Numbered from the stretch's first letter, positions 18,135 through 28,328 are shown. The stretch: 64,000 bases of DNA from Solidesulfovibrio alcoholivorans DSM 5433 (GCF_000702665.1 NZ_JNJA01000003.1:372001-436000); one strand, 5' to 3'. Numbers and translations: made by a program. The notes: generated by a model from the sequence alone, not told the origin.

Positions 18135-18163
18135 GGTATAGGCGGATTCCGGGGACGGGTCAA
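18135..18163 (-). promoter_or_regulatory. Promoter of tRNA-Ala
   Basis: On the minus strand TTGACC (18158-18163) and TATACC (18135-18140) are separated by exactly 17 bases and lie 13 bases upstream of the mature tRNA 5' end, which fits a strong housekeeping promoter. Confidence 0.75.
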
Positions 18164-18313
18164 GGAATCCCTGGCCCGCCCGCGCAAAAAACCTTTGCAC
18201 GGCAAGTGGTCCGGTCACGGTTGACCCGATGCTCCGTGTCTGCCACAGTGAGGATCGGAATTCCCCGGAACCATTATGTCTTTTTTGGCCGCAAGGCCGA
18301 AGGAGCCCTGTTC

Positions 18314-18763
18314 ATGAAAGTCCATCGCGCCCTGCGGATGGAGCGCTGCATCGGCTGCCACTCCTGTTCCCTGGCCTGCGCCAGGCTTGTGTATAAAAAT
18401 TTTTCCTGGAACACCGCAGGCATCCGCATCCGCTCCACGGGCGGCGTCTCCAGCGGGTTCCAGGCCGTGCTCTGCCTGGCCTGCGACCCAGCCCCATGCG
18501 CCGCCGCCTGCCCCACGGGCGCCATGAGCCCGCGCAAATCCGGCGGCGGGGTGCTGCTCAAAAAATCCCTGTGCGTGCAGTGCGGCAAATGCGCGGCCGC
18601 CTGCCCGGTGGAGGCGATCAACCTCGACGCCGCCGGAAACCCCAGCGTGTGCATCCACTGCGGCCAGTGCATCCCCTTTTGCCCCCACGACTGCCTGGAG
18701 CTGGTGGAAGCCGCCGCCCCGGCCGCGCCCTGCCTGGAGAGCTGCAATGTCGCCGAAAAATAA
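18314..18763 (+). CDS. 4Fe-4S ferredoxin, partner of aldehyde oxidoreductase
   Basis: A 149-residue multi-cluster ferredoxin like the AOR-associated electron carriers. Four cysteine groups are visible: CIGCHSCSLAC (13-23), CLACDPAPCAAACP, CVQCGKCAAACP and CIHCGQCIPFCP, enough for about four 4Fe-4S clusters. It overlaps the aldehyde oxidoreductase gene by 17 bases, so it is almost certainly the electron acceptor or subunit of that enzyme. The ATG at 18314 follows AAGGAG. A possible promoter is TTGACC (18221-18226) with a weak CACAGT 17 bases on. Confidence 0.88.
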   Translation: MKVHRALRMERCIGCHSCSLACARLVYKNFSWNTAGIRIRSTGGVSSGFQAVLCLACDPAPCAAACPTGAMSPRKSGGGVLLKKSLCVQCGKCAAACPVEAINLDAAGNPSVCIHCGQCIPFCPHDCLELVEAAAPAAPCLESCNVAEK

Positions 18764-20516
18764 CGACCCCGACCTGTTCCGCGTCCTCGTCTATGATCTT
18801 TCCGCCAGGCGCGGCGACATCGTCCTTGTGCCCGGGCGCGGGCAATACATCGGCGGTTCGGGGCTGGCGGCGCTGCTTTTCGAGAAATACGGCCTGCCCA
18901 CGGCCCCGCCGTTCGATCCCGGCCAGCCGCTCATCTTCGCCATCGGCCCGGCCACGGGCTACTTTCCGCTCATGAGCAAGACCGTGTGCGGCTTCAAGTC
19001 GCCCTACAACGGCAACTACGCCGAATCCCACGCCGGCGGCCGCTCGGCCCTGGCCCTGCGCTTCGCCGGCTTCGACGCGCTGGTCGTCACGGGCAAGGCC
19101 GCGCGCCTGTCCACGCTCGTCGTGGGGGCGCGGCGCATCGAGCTCCTCGACGTCCACTACCTGCGCGGCGCGGACGTCTTCACCACGGGCAAGCTCCTGC
19201 GCAAGATCGCCGCCGGCGCCTCGGGCCACCGCAGCATCATGCGCATCGGCCCGGCAGGGGAAAACGGCAGTGCCTACGCCTGCATCAACGTGGACACCTA
19301 CCGCCACTTCGGCCGCCTCGGCGCGGGCGCCGTCATGGGCGCGAAAAACTGCAAGGCGCTCGTCGTCATGGGCGACGGCGACCTGGCGCTCCCCGAGGAC
19401 AAGGCCTATCCGAAGTTGTTTAAGGAAATCCACGACAAGGTTACCGCGTCGGGGATGATGGAGAAATACCACAACCTCGGCACGCCGGCCAACGTGCTGC
19501 CCCTAAACGCCCTCAAATCCCTGCCCTGGCGCAATCTGGCCGCGACCACCGACCCGGAGGCGGACAAGATCTCCGGCGAGGCGTTCGCGGAAAAGCTGCT
19601 CATGCACAACGCCGCCTGCGCCGGCTGTCCCGTGGGCTGCATCCACGTCGGCATGGTGCGCGAGATGTTCTCCGCTTCCCACCGCTTCGCCATCCACCAG
19701 GTGGCCTACGACCACGAGCCCAACTTCGCCGCCGGCCCCATGCTCGGCGTCACCGACCCGAGCGAGGTGCTGGCGATAAACGACGTGGCCGACCGCCAGG
19801 GCCTGGACATCATCTCCGCCGGCGTGGCCCTGGCCTGGGCCGTGGAAGCCACGCAAAAGGGACTCGTTTCCGAAAAAGAGACCGAGGTGAAGCTTGCCTT
19901 CGGCGACGCGGCCGCTTTCAAGCGGGCGATGTGGCTGCTTGGCCACAAGGTCAACGACTTCTACGCCGCCCTGGGACAGGGGGCGCTTGTCGCGGCCAGA
20001 CAGTACGGCGGCGAGGACTTCGCCTGCGTGCTCGGCCAGGAGATGGCCGGCTACGCCACGGGCGAGACCTATTTCGCCTCCCAGACCGTGTCCTTCCGCC
20101 ATTCCCACCTGGACACCGGGGCCTATTCCTACGACCAGAAACACAAGGAGAAGGACGTGGACGCGGTGGTCAAATTCCTCGTGGACGACGAGCGCGAGCG
20201 CGTGCTTTTGACCTGCCTCGTGGCCTGCCTGTTCGCCCGCGAGGTCTACAAGCCCGAGGTCGTCGCCGCGGCCCTGTCCTGCCTCGGGCATGGGGAGCTC
20301 GCGGCCGGCATCGATACGGCAGCGGAAAACGCCCGCCGGGCGCGTTGGAGACTGAAGATCGCCACGGGATACGATCCGCTTGCCACGCGCATTCCCAAAC
20401 GCTTCGCGGAAATCGAGACCTGGAAGGGCCCCGTGGACGCGGCCTACATGGAGGCGCTGCGCGCGGGATACGCCGCGGCCGTGCTGTCGCTTGGCGCGCC
20501 GTTGCCTTCCGCGTGA
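18747..20516 (+). CDS. Tungsten-containing aldehyde:ferredoxin oxidoreductase
   Basis: A 589-residue AOR-family enzyme oxidising aldehydes to acids with ferredoxin as acceptor. The N-terminal domain carries YIGGSGLAALLFEKYG and FAIGPATGYFPLMSKTV; the cofactor region has MRIGPAGENGSAYACI and FGRLGAGAVMGAKNCKALVV. The 4Fe-4S ligands are CAGCPVGC (about residue 291) and a later Cys in TCLVACLFARE. Length is normal to slightly short. It probably needs tungstate uptake, which fits the molybdate/tungstate genes later in this window. Confidence 0.9.
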   Translation: MSPKNNDPDLFRVLVYDLSARRGDIVLVPGRGQYIGGSGLAALLFEKYGLPTAPPFDPGQPLIFAIGPATGYFPLMSKTVCGFKSPYNGNYAESHAGGRSALALRFAGFDALVVTGKAARLSTLVVGARRIELLDVHYLRGADVFTTGKLLRKIAAGASGHRSIMRIGPAGENGSAYACINVDTYRHFGRLGAGAVMGAKNCKALVVMGDGDLALPEDKAYPKLFKEIHDKVTASGMMEKYHNLGTPANVLPLNALKSLPWRNLAATTDPEADKISGEAFAEKLLMHNAACAGCPVGCIHVGMVREMFSASHRFAIHQVAYDHEPNFAAGPMLGVTDPSEVLAINDVADRQGLDIISAGVALAWAVEATQKGLVSEKETEVKLAFGDAAAFKRAMWLLGHKVNDFYAALGQGALVAARQYGGEDFACVLGQEMAGYATGETYFASQTVSFRHSHLDTGAYSYDQKHKEKDVDAVVKFLVDDERERVLLTCLVACLFAREVYKPEVVAAALSCLGHGELAAGIDTAAENARRARWRLKIATGYDPLATRIPKRFAEIETWKGPVDAAYMEALRAGYAAAVLSLGAPLPSA

Positions 20517-20638
20517 CGGTACGGTTTCATCGGGTGGCATTACGGCGGTGGGCCGTGCATATCGCCGTGCGCTGTGGTAATGGACGGGCATGATCCTTTA
20601 TTCTCCCGCCTCGCCCATTCCCGCCAAAGGAGACGCCC

Positions 20639-23146
20639 ATGGCCGATCAAGCGCATGACGCGGCGAAAAAGCCCCTCGCCGCGGTCCTCAAGGACGCCGG
20701 GGCCACCCCGGAAGGACTGACCGGGGCCGAGGCGGCCAAACGTCTTGCCGCAAATGGCCCCAACGCCCTGCCCGAGAAGAAGGTCAACCCGCTCCTCAAG
20801 CTGTGCGGCTACTTCTGGGGCCCCATTCCCTGGATGATCGAGGCGGCGGCGATCCTCTCGGCCGTGGTCGGGCACTGGGCCGACCTCACCATCATTTTGG
20901 TGCTGCTCGTCTTCAACGCGGCCATCGGCTTTTTCGAGGAGCACAAGGCGGAAAACGCCCTGGCCGCGCTCAAAAACCAGCTGGCGCTTCGGGCCAGGGC
21001 GCTGCGCGACGGGGCCTGGGGCGGGGTGGACGCCGCGACCCTGGTCGTCGGCGACGTCATCCGTCTGCGCCTGGGCGACGTCATCCCGGCCGACGCGGTC
21101 TGCCTCGAGGGCGACTACCTGAGCGTCGATCAGGCGGCGCTCACCGGCGAATCCCTGCCCGTGGCGAAAAAAGTCGGCGACACGGTCTATTCCGGGGCCG
21201 TGGCCAAACAGGGCGAGATGGTGGCCGTGGTCACGGCCACCGGCTCCGGCACGTTTTTCGGCAAGACCGCGCGCCTGGTTTCCACGGCGGGCGCGACGTC
21301 CCATTTCCAGAAAGCCGTGATGACCATCGGCAACTACCTCATCTACCTCACCCTCGCCATGGTCGCCGTGCTCATCCTCGTCGGCCTCGACCGGGGCGAA
21401 AAGATCCTCGAACTGGCCCAGTTCGCGCTCATCCTCACCGTGGCCGCCATCCCTGTGGCCATGCCCGCGGTGCTGTCCGTGACCATGGCCGTGGGAGCGC
21501 TTGCGCTGTCCAAACTCAAGGCCATCGTTTCGCGACTGGAAGCCATCGAGGAAATGGCCGGCATGGACATCCTCTGTTCCGACAAGACCGGCACGCTCAC
21601 GCAAAACAGGCTCACCCTGGGCGAACCCATCGTTTTCGCGGCCAGGGACGCGGCCGAACTCCTGCTCCTCGGCGGCCTGGCCTCCAAGGCCGAGGACCGC
21701 GACGCCATCGATCTGGCGATCCTGGAGAGCCTGCCGGACCAAAAGGCGCTGGCGGGCTACAAACAGACGGCGTTTACGCCCTTCGACCCCGTGGGCAAGC
21801 GCACCGAGGCGGCCGTGACCGACGCCGCGGGCGCGGCGTTTCGCGTGACCAAGGGCGCGCCGCAGGTGATCATGGGGCTGTGTTCCCTTTCCGCCGCCGA
21901 TGCACAAAGGGCCGACGCCGCCGTGGAGGAACTCGCGTCCAAGGGCTCGCGTACGCTCGGCGTCGCGCGCAAGGACGGGGAGGGGGCCTGGGTGTTTTGC
22001 GGTATCCTGCCGCTGTCCGATCCGCCGCGTGAGGATTCCGCCGCGACCATCGCCAAGGCCGGCGAGCACGGTATCGCCGTCAAGATGGTCACCGGCGACA
22101 ACACGGCCATTGCCCGGGAAATCTCCAGGGAGCTCGGTCTTGGCCAGAGCATCGTTCCGGCCGGGGGCTTTTTCGCCGAGGGCGCGGATGTTTCGCGCCT
22201 GGGCGTGGACGTGGAGGAGCGCATCGAAGCCGCGGACGGCTTCGCCCAGGTCTTTCCCGAGCACAAGTACGGCATCGTCAAGGCGCTCCAGAACAGGGGG
22301 CACTTGGTCGGCATGACCGGCGACGGCGTCAACGACGCCCCGGCGCTCAAACAGGCCGATGTCGGCATCGCCGTGTCCGGGGCCACGGACGCGGCCCGCG
22401 CCGCTGCCGACCTCGTGCTCACCGCGCCGGGCCTGTCCGTCATCGTCGAGGCCGTGGAATACGCCCGGCGCATCTTCGAGCGCATGAACTCCTACGCCAT
22501 CTACCGCATCACCGAGACCATCCGCATCATGCTCTTCGTGGTGCTCGCCATCCTCGTCTACAACTTCTATCCGATCACCGCGGTCATGATCATCCTGCTC
22601 GCGCTTTTAAACGACGTGCCCATCATGACCATCGCCTACGACAACACCTACCTCGACCCCAACCCCGTGCGCTGGGACATGCGCCGCGTGCTCACGCTCT
22701 CCACGGTTCTTGGCGTCATCGGCGTCATCGAGACCTTCGGCCTGCTCATCCTGGCCAAGACCTATTTGAAGCTCGACCTGGCGCAGATCCAGTCCTTCAT
22801 CTTCCTCAAGCTGGCCGTCGCCGGGCATCTGACGCTTTTCGTCGCCCGCTCGCGCAAGCCCTTCTGGGCGCCGCCCCATCCCGCGCCGGCCATGATCTGG
22901 TCGGCCCTGGCCACCAAGGCCCTGGCCACGGCCTGCGTGGGCCTGGGCTGGTTCGTGGCCGCCGTGCCCTGGGAATACGTCGGGCTCATCTGGGGCTACT
23001 GCATCATCTGGCTTTTTATTGAAGACTGGGCCAAGCTCGTGGTATACGGACACTTGGCCATGGAACCTCCGGCGCAGCACCGGCATATCCTCGGCCGTGT
23101 CAACCGTCCGCTGCATCCCGCCGCAGTGCGTGCGGCAAAGCCCTAA
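20639..23146 (+). CDS. Plasma-membrane proton-efflux P-type ATPase (type IIIA)
   Basis: An 835-residue P-type ATPase resembling fungal/plant H+-ATPases. Order: N-terminal cation-ATPase domain (EGLTGAEAAKRLAANGPN), TGES actuator motif (ALTGESLP), phosphorylation site CSDKTGTLTQNR (Asp about 314), KGAPQ nucleotide-binding residues, and MTGDGVNDAPALK hinge. There is no CPX metal motif; the helices after the hinge carry YRITETIRIM and ALLNDVPIMTIAYD as in proton pumps. It would expel protons at the expense of ATP. The ATG follows AAAGGAG; pgi follows 30 bases later, probably in the same transcript. Confidence 0.9.
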   Translation: MADQAHDAAKKPLAAVLKDAGATPEGLTGAEAAKRLAANGPNALPEKKVNPLLKLCGYFWGPIPWMIEAAAILSAVVGHWADLTIILVLLVFNAAIGFFEEHKAENALAALKNQLALRARALRDGAWGGVDAATLVVGDVIRLRLGDVIPADAVCLEGDYLSVDQAALTGESLPVAKKVGDTVYSGAVAKQGEMVAVVTATGSGTFFGKTARLVSTAGATSHFQKAVMTIGNYLIYLTLAMVAVLILVGLDRGEKILELAQFALILTVAAIPVAMPAVLSVTMAVGALALSKLKAIVSRLEAIEEMAGMDILCSDKTGTLTQNRLTLGEPIVFAARDAAELLLLGGLASKAEDRDAIDLAILESLPDQKALAGYKQTAFTPFDPVGKRTEAAVTDAAGAAFRVTKGAPQVIMGLCSLSAADAQRADAAVEELASKGSRTLGVARKDGEGAWVFCGILPLSDPPREDSAATIAKAGEHGIAVKMVTGDNTAIAREISRELGLGQSIVPAGGFFAEGADVSRLGVDVEERIEAADGFAQVFPEHKYGIVKALQNRGHLVGMTGDGVNDAPALKQADVGIAVSGATDAARAAADLVLTAPGLSVIVEAVEYARRIFERMNSYAIYRITETIRIMLFVVLAILVYNFYPITAVMIILLALLNDVPIMTIAYDNTYLDPNPVRWDMRRVLTLSTVLGVIGVIETFGLLILAKTYLKLDLAQIQSFIFLKLAVAGHLTLFVARSRKPFWAPPHPAPAMIWSALATKALATACVGLGWFVAAVPWEYVGLIWGYCIIWLFIEDWAKLVVYGHLAMEPPAQHRHILGRVNRPLHPAAVRAAKP

Positions 23147-23176
23147 CCCCATCCGTTCCCTCTCAAGGAGCACCCC

Positions 23177-24820
23177 ATGCCGCTTTTCACGGAACTGCCC
23201 GCTTACGCCGCCCTGGCCGAGCATTTCGAGATCGCCAGGGACCTGCGCATGCGCGACCTGTTCGCCGCCGACGCCGGCCGGTTCGACAAGTTCTCCCTGC
23301 GCCTGGGCGACATCCTCTTCGATTATTCGAAAAACCGGGTGACGGAAGAGACCATGTCCCTGCTGTTTGAACTGGCCCGGCAGGCGGGCGTCGAGGCCCG
23401 GCGCGACGCGATGTTCTCCGGCGAAAAAATCAACCGCACCGAGGACCGGGCCGTGCTGCACGTGGCGCTTCGCAATCGCGCCAACCGCCCCATTCTGGTC
23501 GACGGCGCGGACGTCATGCCCGATGTCAACCGGGTGCTCGCGCAGATGCGTGATTTCTGCGCGCGCATCCACTCCGGGGCCTGGAAGGGATACACTGGCA
23601 AGAAGATCACCGACGTGGTCAATATCGGCATCGGAGGCTCGGACCTGGGGCCGCAGATGGCCTCGCTCGCCCTGGCCCATTACGCCGTGCCCGGCATGAC
23701 CGCGCACTTCGTCTCCAACGTGGACGGCACGCATCTGGCCGAGACGTTTAAGCGCGTCGATCCCGAGACGACGCTTTGGATCATCGCGTCGAAAACCTTC
23801 ACCACGCTCGAAACCATGGCCAACGCGCACACGGCGCGCGACTGGTTCCTCGCCCATGCCAGGGACGAGGCCGCCGTGGCCCGGCATTTCGTGGCCCTTT
23901 CCACCAACGCCGCCGCCGTGGCCGCCTTCGGCATCGACACGGAGAACATGTTCGCCTTCTGGGACTGGGTCGGTGGGCGCTATTCGCTGTGGTCGGCCAT
24001 CGGGCTTTCCATCGCCCTGGCCGTGGGCTTCGACAAGTACGCGGCCATGCTCGAAGGGGCGTTTGCCGCCGACGAACACTTCCGCACCGCACCGCTGGAT
24101 AAAAATATCCCCATCGTCATGGGGCTGCTCGGCATCTGGTACAACAATTTTTTCGGCGCGCAGACGCAGGCCATCCTGCCCTACGACCAGTACCTCACGC
24201 GCTTCGCCGCCTATTTTCAGCAGGGCGACATGGAGAGCAACGGCAAGTCCGTCTCGAACGACGGCCGGTTCGTGGACTACACCACCGGCCCCATCATCTG
24301 GGGCGAGCCCGGCACCAACGGCCAGCACGCCTTCTACCAGCTGATCCACCAGGGCAGAAAGCTCATCCCCTGCGATTTTCTGGCCGCGGCCAAGAGCCTC
24401 AATCCCCTGGGCCGGCACCAGGACATGCTGCTGTCGAACTTCTTCGCCCAGACCGAGGCCCTCATGCGGGGCAAGACCGTGGAGCAGGCGCGCGAGGAGC
24501 TTGCCGGCAAGGGCTATGCGCCCGAGCGCCTGGAACTGCTGGCCCGGGCCAAGTCCTTCGAGGGCAACCGGCCGACCAATTCGTTCCTTTACGACTCCCT
24601 GGACCCGAAGACGCTCGGCACGCTCATCGCGCTCTACGAGCACAAGATTTTCACCCAGGGCACGATCTGGGACATCAATTCCTACGACCAGATGGGCGTG
24701 GAGCTCGGCAAGGTGCTGGCGGGCGCGATCCTAAAGGAACTGGAAGACGCAAAGCCCGTGGCCTCGCACGATTGCTCGACCAACGGGCTGATCAATTACT
24801 ACAAGATGTTGCGCGGATAA
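23177..24820 (+). CDS. pgi: Glucose-6-phosphate isomerase
   Basis: A 547-residue Pgi interconverting glucose 6-phosphate and fructose 6-phosphate. Signature regions are present: [87 protein letters not shown] and [13 protein letters not shown]. Length is that of the long bacterial/eukaryotic form. The ATG follows AAGGAGCACCCC. Confidence 0.96.
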   Translation: MPLFTELPAYAALAEHFEIARDLRMRDLFAADAGRFDKFSLRLGDILFDYSKNRVTEETMSLLFELARQAGVEARRDAMFSGEKINRTEDRAVLHVALRNRANRPILVDGADVMPDVNRVLAQMRDFCARIHSGAWKGYTGKKITDVVNIGIGGSDLGPQMASLALAHYAVPGMTAHFVSNVDGTHLAETFKRVDPETTLWIIASKTFTTLETMANAHTARDWFLAHARDEAAVARHFVALSTNAAAVAAFGIDTENMFAFWDWVGGRYSLWSAIGLSIALAVGFDKYAAMLEGAFAADEHFRTAPLDKNIPIVMGLLGIWYNNFFGAQTQAILPYDQYLTRFAAYFQQGDMESNGKSVSNDGRFVDYTTGPIIWGEPGTNGQHAFYQLIHQGRKLIPCDFLAAAKSLNPLGRHQDMLLSNFFAQTEALMRGKTVEQAREELAGKGYAPERLELLARAKSFEGNRPTNSFLYDSLDPKTLGTLIALYEHKIFTQGTIWDINSYDQMGVELGKVLAGAILKELEDAKPVASHDCSTNGLINYYKMLRG

Positions 24821-25014
24821 TGATATCGCTTCTCCCGTCAGGGGAGGAGGGCCGGGCATACGGATTACGCCGCAACTGTCGTCGGCACGCCGCGGTCTGG
24901 AAGCGTTTTCCGCACGTTGCCAGCGAAAATGCGCCATTGCGGGATGCTGCCGTTCCTCTGCTGTGGAGCGTGCAAGCACTATGAAGCGCAGCGGCTTTTG
25001 GGACAGAGGCATCC

Positions 25015-25398
25015 ATGCGCGACGAGGCAAAACGAGCCCTGATCGAGCGATATCTTGCCGCCTATAATGCGCTTGATGTCGAGGGCATGATGGAAACGGT
25101 GCATCCTGATGTTGAATTCAGCAACATCGCCAATGGCGAAGTCAACGCGAGGACCTCGGGCGCTGAGGCGTTTCGTGCGTTGGCGGAGCAATCAAAAAAA
25201 TTATTCGCGTCCCGGAAGCTGGCCGTGACAGGATTTGAAGCAGCCGGCGACATGGCGAACATCTCATTGGATTTTCACGGTGTTTTGGCGGTCGATCTTC
25301 CCAATGGATTGCATGAGGGCGATTGCATAACGCTCTCCGGTCGATCCGAATTTGTCTTTTGCGACGGCAAACTCTCGAAGATTACGGACATCAGCTGA
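25015..25398 (+). CDS. SnoaL-like (NTF2 superfamily) protein
   Basis: A 127-residue cone-shaped alpha+beta protein of the NTF2/SnoaL type: ALIERYLAAYNALDVEGMM opens the fold, followed by HPDVEFSN and a curved sheet ending in GRSEFVFCDGKLSKITDIS. Such proteins are often small hydrolases, cyclases or ligand binders; no function can be assigned. Its base composition is visibly lower in GC than its neighbours, suggesting recent arrival. It ends 8 bases inside the convergent small gene at 25391. The 194 bases upstream show no convincing promoter. Confidence 0.75.
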   Translation: MRDEAKRALIERYLAAYNALDVEGMMETVHPDVEFSNIANGEVNARTSGAEAFRALAEQSKKLFASRKLAVTGFEAAGDMANISLDFHGVLAVDLPNGLHEGDCITLSGRSEFVFCDGKLSKITDIS

Positions 25399-25864
25399 GC
25401 GCAGGCTGTTTCGCCAGCCGCAGCAGCCTGTCCGCCACGATGGCGGCGGCCATGTCCCGCTTGAGTTCCCCGGAAACCACGAGTTTGCCCGTCACGTCCA
25501 TGGGCTCGCTGGCATGGGCCGCGGCCAGCTCCTGCTCGAAGGCCGCGCGCAACAGCCGAAACGATTCCTCCACTTCGGGATAGGCGTTGTCCTCCCGCCA
25601 CGGCAGGCGCAAGGTCTGCCCGGTGCCGCGCATGGCGTGGCTCGGCGTGGACAGGCTGTAATGGCCCGCCGGCGGCGCGCCGGCGCGCTCGTGCTCGTGC
25701 GGGTGGCAATGGGCCTGCCACGAAGCCGGCGGCTCGGGAATGGTCGATTCCACGCGCACGTAGGGCAGGGCGAGGCCTTTTTCGTGGCCTTCCAGGATGA
25801 CGGAATAGGTCAGTTCCGGCCGCAGGTTGCCACGTTGTTTCTCGATGCGCCAAGTGATGAGCAT
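25391..25864 (-). CDS. Uncharacterised protein of the MoxR-VWA operon, His-rich motif
   Basis: A 157-residue soluble protein that I do not recognise. It starts with a strand-rich half (MLITWRIEKQRGNLRPELTY) and contains HCHPHEHER at about residues 57-65, a compact cluster of histidines and one cysteine that could bind metal. The C-terminal half is helical (YPEVEESFRLLRAAFEQELA). It starts 12 bases after the VWA protein gene ends and is the last gene of the MoxR-VWA operon, so it likely works with that ATPase/metallopeptidase-like pair. Confidence 0.65.
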   Translation of the reverse strand: MLITWRIEKQRGNLRPELTYSVILEGHEKGLALPYVRVESTIPEPPASWQAHCHPHEHERAGAPPAGHYSLSTPSHAMRGTGQTLRLPWREDNAYPEVEESFRLLRAAFEQELAAAHASEPMDVTGKLVVSGELKRDMAAAIVADRLLRLAKQPALS

Positions 25865-25876
25865 GCAAAAGCCTCC

Positions 25877-27208
25877 TTACGCCGCCGGCAGTTCGAGGAC
25901 ATCGCCGAAGGGCGGCCGGTTGCGGGCCGATTCGGGAGCGACCCACAGCACCGGATAGGTCGGTTCGTCCGGGTAGCGGTCGCATTCCAGGTCCGTGCAG
26001 TAGATCAGGCACGCCGGGCGCAGGCCGATGGCCTCCACCACGGCGAAAACGGGCCGATAGTCTGTGCCGCCGCCGCCGGCGGGAAAGAGCGCGAGCGGCG
26101 GGTCGTTGCGGGTGAGGACCACGGGGTCGCTTGCTGCGGCGTCGCAGAAAGAGACGAGCAGGCGCGTGTCGCAGGTGTCGAGAATGGCCGTCAGCTCGGC
26201 GCAAAAGGCCCGCAGCAGCGCGTCGCCCACCGACCCGGACGTGTCGATGGCGAGCACCACGTCGCCGAGCTGTTGGCTGCGCGGCGATGGCAGGTACAGC
26301 CCCTGGTGCACGTGGCGGCGATTGGGCGGCGACCAGGAATAGTCGTTTACCGCGCGCGAAAGGATGAACCGGCGCAGCAGCACGCCCCAGGGCAGGCGCG
26401 GCTGCGCCAGTTCCCCGAGCTGGCGGGCGAGCCCAGCGGGCAGGTTGCCCATGTCCGAGGCGCTGCGCAGCGACTGGCTGACGTCCTGGCGCAGCCGCGT
26501 CGTCAGTTCGCGGCGCGTGGCCTCGCCCGGGTCGCCGGCGAGGTCCGGGTGGTCGCGCACCTCGCCCCGGGCCGGGGCGGATGCGCCATCGCGGGGTTTG
26601 TCCGGCGCGTCGCGATCTCCGGATGCGGACTGGCGCGTTTTCTTCGCGCCCTTGGCGTCGAACTTCCCGGCCGCCGCCTCGGCCTGGCGCGCCTTGCCGG
26701 CAAAAGGCGCCTTGCCTTCGCCGCCGCCCATTGCGTCCGGGGCGCTGGCGTCCTTGCGCCGGGAAGGCTTGCCGCCGCCCGCGCCCGGGCGTTCTTCGAG
26801 TTCCCCGGAAAGCGCGGCGTAAATGGCCTCGGCCGGGCGGCCGGCGTGGGCGGCGTCGAAGGGGTAGCCCTTGGGCAGGGTGAACCCGGCTTCGGCGAGC
26901 AGGCCGTTTACGGCCAGGTCGCAGGCCTTGTTCCACAGGGCCGGGTCGCGGTCGCGGCGGCGCAGGTGGTGTTCGAAGCTCACGTGCAGGATGACGTGGG
27001 CGAGCATGGCCGCAATGTCCTCCTCGTCGCGACAGACGAGGACGTTCGGGTTGTAGCCGAGCGTCACGCCGTCGGTCCAGAGGTCCGCGCAGGCCGCGTC
27101 CTCGCGCAGGAAAAGGCGCAGGGCCATGGCTCCGAAAAACGGGTGGCCGAGCACCAGCTCCATGCGCGCCCTGGCCAGTTTGCGCGCCACGGGATCGGGG
27201 CCGTTCAC
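25877..27208 (-). CDS. VWA-like protein with degenerate metallopeptidase domain (DUF2201 type)
   Basis: A 443-residue protein. Residues 1-130 match the putative metallopeptidase domain that precedes DUF2201; the usual HExxH appears as AHVILHVSFEHH (about 71-82), with Val in place of the catalytic Glu. A low-complexity charged linker (about 150-240) follows, then a VWA-like domain with MIDAS motif AIDTSGSV and DLECDRYPDEPTYPVLWV. The GTG at 27206-27208 overlaps the stop of the MoxR gene (GTGA), so the two are translationally coupled; MoxR ATPases typically act on such VWA partners. Confidence 0.8.
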   Translation of the reverse strand: MNGPDPVARKLARARMELVLGHPFFGAMALRLFLREDAACADLWTDGVTLGYNPNVLVCRDEEDIAAMLAHVILHVSFEHHLRRRDRDPALWNKACDLAVNGLLAEAGFTLPKGYPFDAAHAGRPAEAIYAALSGELEERPGAGGGKPSRRKDASAPDAMGGGEGKAPFAGKARQAEAAAGKFDAKGAKKTRQSASGDRDAPDKPRDGASAPARGEVRDHPDLAGDPGEATRRELTTRLRQDVSQSLRSASDMGNLPAGLARQLGELAQPRLPWGVLLRRFILSRAVNDYSWSPPNRRHVHQGLYLPSPRSQQLGDVVLAIDTSGSVGDALLRAFCAELTAILDTCDTRLLVSFCDAAASDPVVLTRNDPPLALFPAGGGGTDYRPVFAVVEAIGLRPACLIYCTDLECDRYPDEPTYPVLWVAPESARNRPPFGDVLELPAA

Positions 27209-28188
27209 GCGAACACCTCGGCGTTGTCGCGCGCCCAGGCGGCGAAGGCGTCGGTCGCGGCGGTGGTTTGATCGTTGCGCACGGCTTCGCGCATGAGCAG
27301 CACGCCGAATTCCGCCGGCAGCCGCGCGGCGTAGCGGGCGAGTGCCGGCATGGTTTCGGGTCGGGCATGCCTGCCCAGGGCTTCGCAGATGGCCGTGGCC
27401 ACGGCCGGGTCGCGCGGGGCCGGGGCGGCGTCGGGATCGGCCAGCACGGCGTCGGTGTCGGGCAGCTCCCGCCACAGGCGCAAAAACGCGTCGAATTCCA
27501 CGGCCGCGCCCTCGCCCACGGCCCCGGCGACGAGCGATGCTTCGATGGCGGCATCGGGCCGGGCGGCGAGCAGGGCGGACACGAACGCCCAGGAGCGCGG
27601 CGAGGGAAAGGCGCGGTCGGCGCGGGTGGGATCGAAATCGTGCAGCAGCGCCGGGCGGAAGCGCAGGAACGCGGTCACTTCCGGCCGGATACCCGCGCGT
27701 TCCGCCCAGGCCAGCCAGTCCGGCAGGTGCGGTTCAAAATCGAGGTGCACGAAGCGGTTGGCCAGGGCCGTGGGCATGCGGTGGGTGACGGCGCGGTCCT
27801 GGTCGCGGTTGCCGGCGGCGAGGACGGCCCAGCCGTCTGGCAACTGGTACTCGCCGAGCGCCCTGTCGAGGATGAGCTGGTAGCAGGCGGCCTGGACCAG
27901 GGGCGGCGCGGCGTTGAGTTCGTCGAGAAAGAGCACGCCCGCGCCGTCGGTCGGCAAAAAGGCCGGGGCGCGCCAGTGGGTGCGGCGATCCTCACCGATG
28001 TGCGGCAGGCCGCGCAGGTCCACGGGATCGAGCAGCACGGCGCGGATGTCGAGCAGGGGAAGGTGCAGGACAGCGGCCGTTTGCGCCGCCACCTGGCTTT
28101 TGCCGACACCCGGCGGTCCCCAGAGGAACACGGGCTGGCGCGCGGCGATGCAGGTTTGCAGGGCGCGGCCGACATGGGAAGGAATCAC
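27205..28188 (-). CDS. MoxR-family AAA+ ATPase
   Basis: A 327-residue AAA+ ATPase. Walker A is GPPGVGKS (about 24-31), Walker B LFLDELN (about 87-93), sensor 1 lies in VLAAGNRDQD and an arginine-finger region in TALANRFVHLDF. MoxR proteins are chaperone-like remodellers that mature metalloenzymes or complexes together with VWA proteins, and that partner is the next gene. A GTG start (28186-28188) is preceded by GGAGG at good spacing. A Fur-type promoter lies about 145 bases upstream. Confidence 0.88.
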   Translation of the reverse strand: MIPSHVGRALQTCIAARQPVFLWGPPGVGKSQVAAQTAAVLHLPLLDIRAVLLDPVDLRGLPHIGEDRRTHWRAPAFLPTDGAGVLFLDELNAAPPLVQAACYQLILDRALGEYQLPDGWAVLAAGNRDQDRAVTHRMPTALANRFVHLDFEPHLPDWLAWAERAGIRPEVTAFLRFRPALLHDFDPTRADRAFPSPRSWAFVSALLAARPDAAIEASLVAGAVGEGAAVEFDAFLRLWRELPDTDAVLADPDAAPAPRDPAVATAICEALGRHARPETMPALARYAARLPAEFGVLLMREAVRNDQTTAATDAFAAWARDNAEVFA

Positions 28189-28328
28189 GGGAAAGTCGCC
28201 TCCGAAACGGTATTGTCCCGAACCGTCGCGGCAGCCGGTGCAGGAGCGCGCCTTGGGGCCCGGCGCGGACTTCCGGGCCTTGCGGCGCGTCGGGCATGAC
28301 CTCCGGCGCGGACGATCCGGGACGCCTT

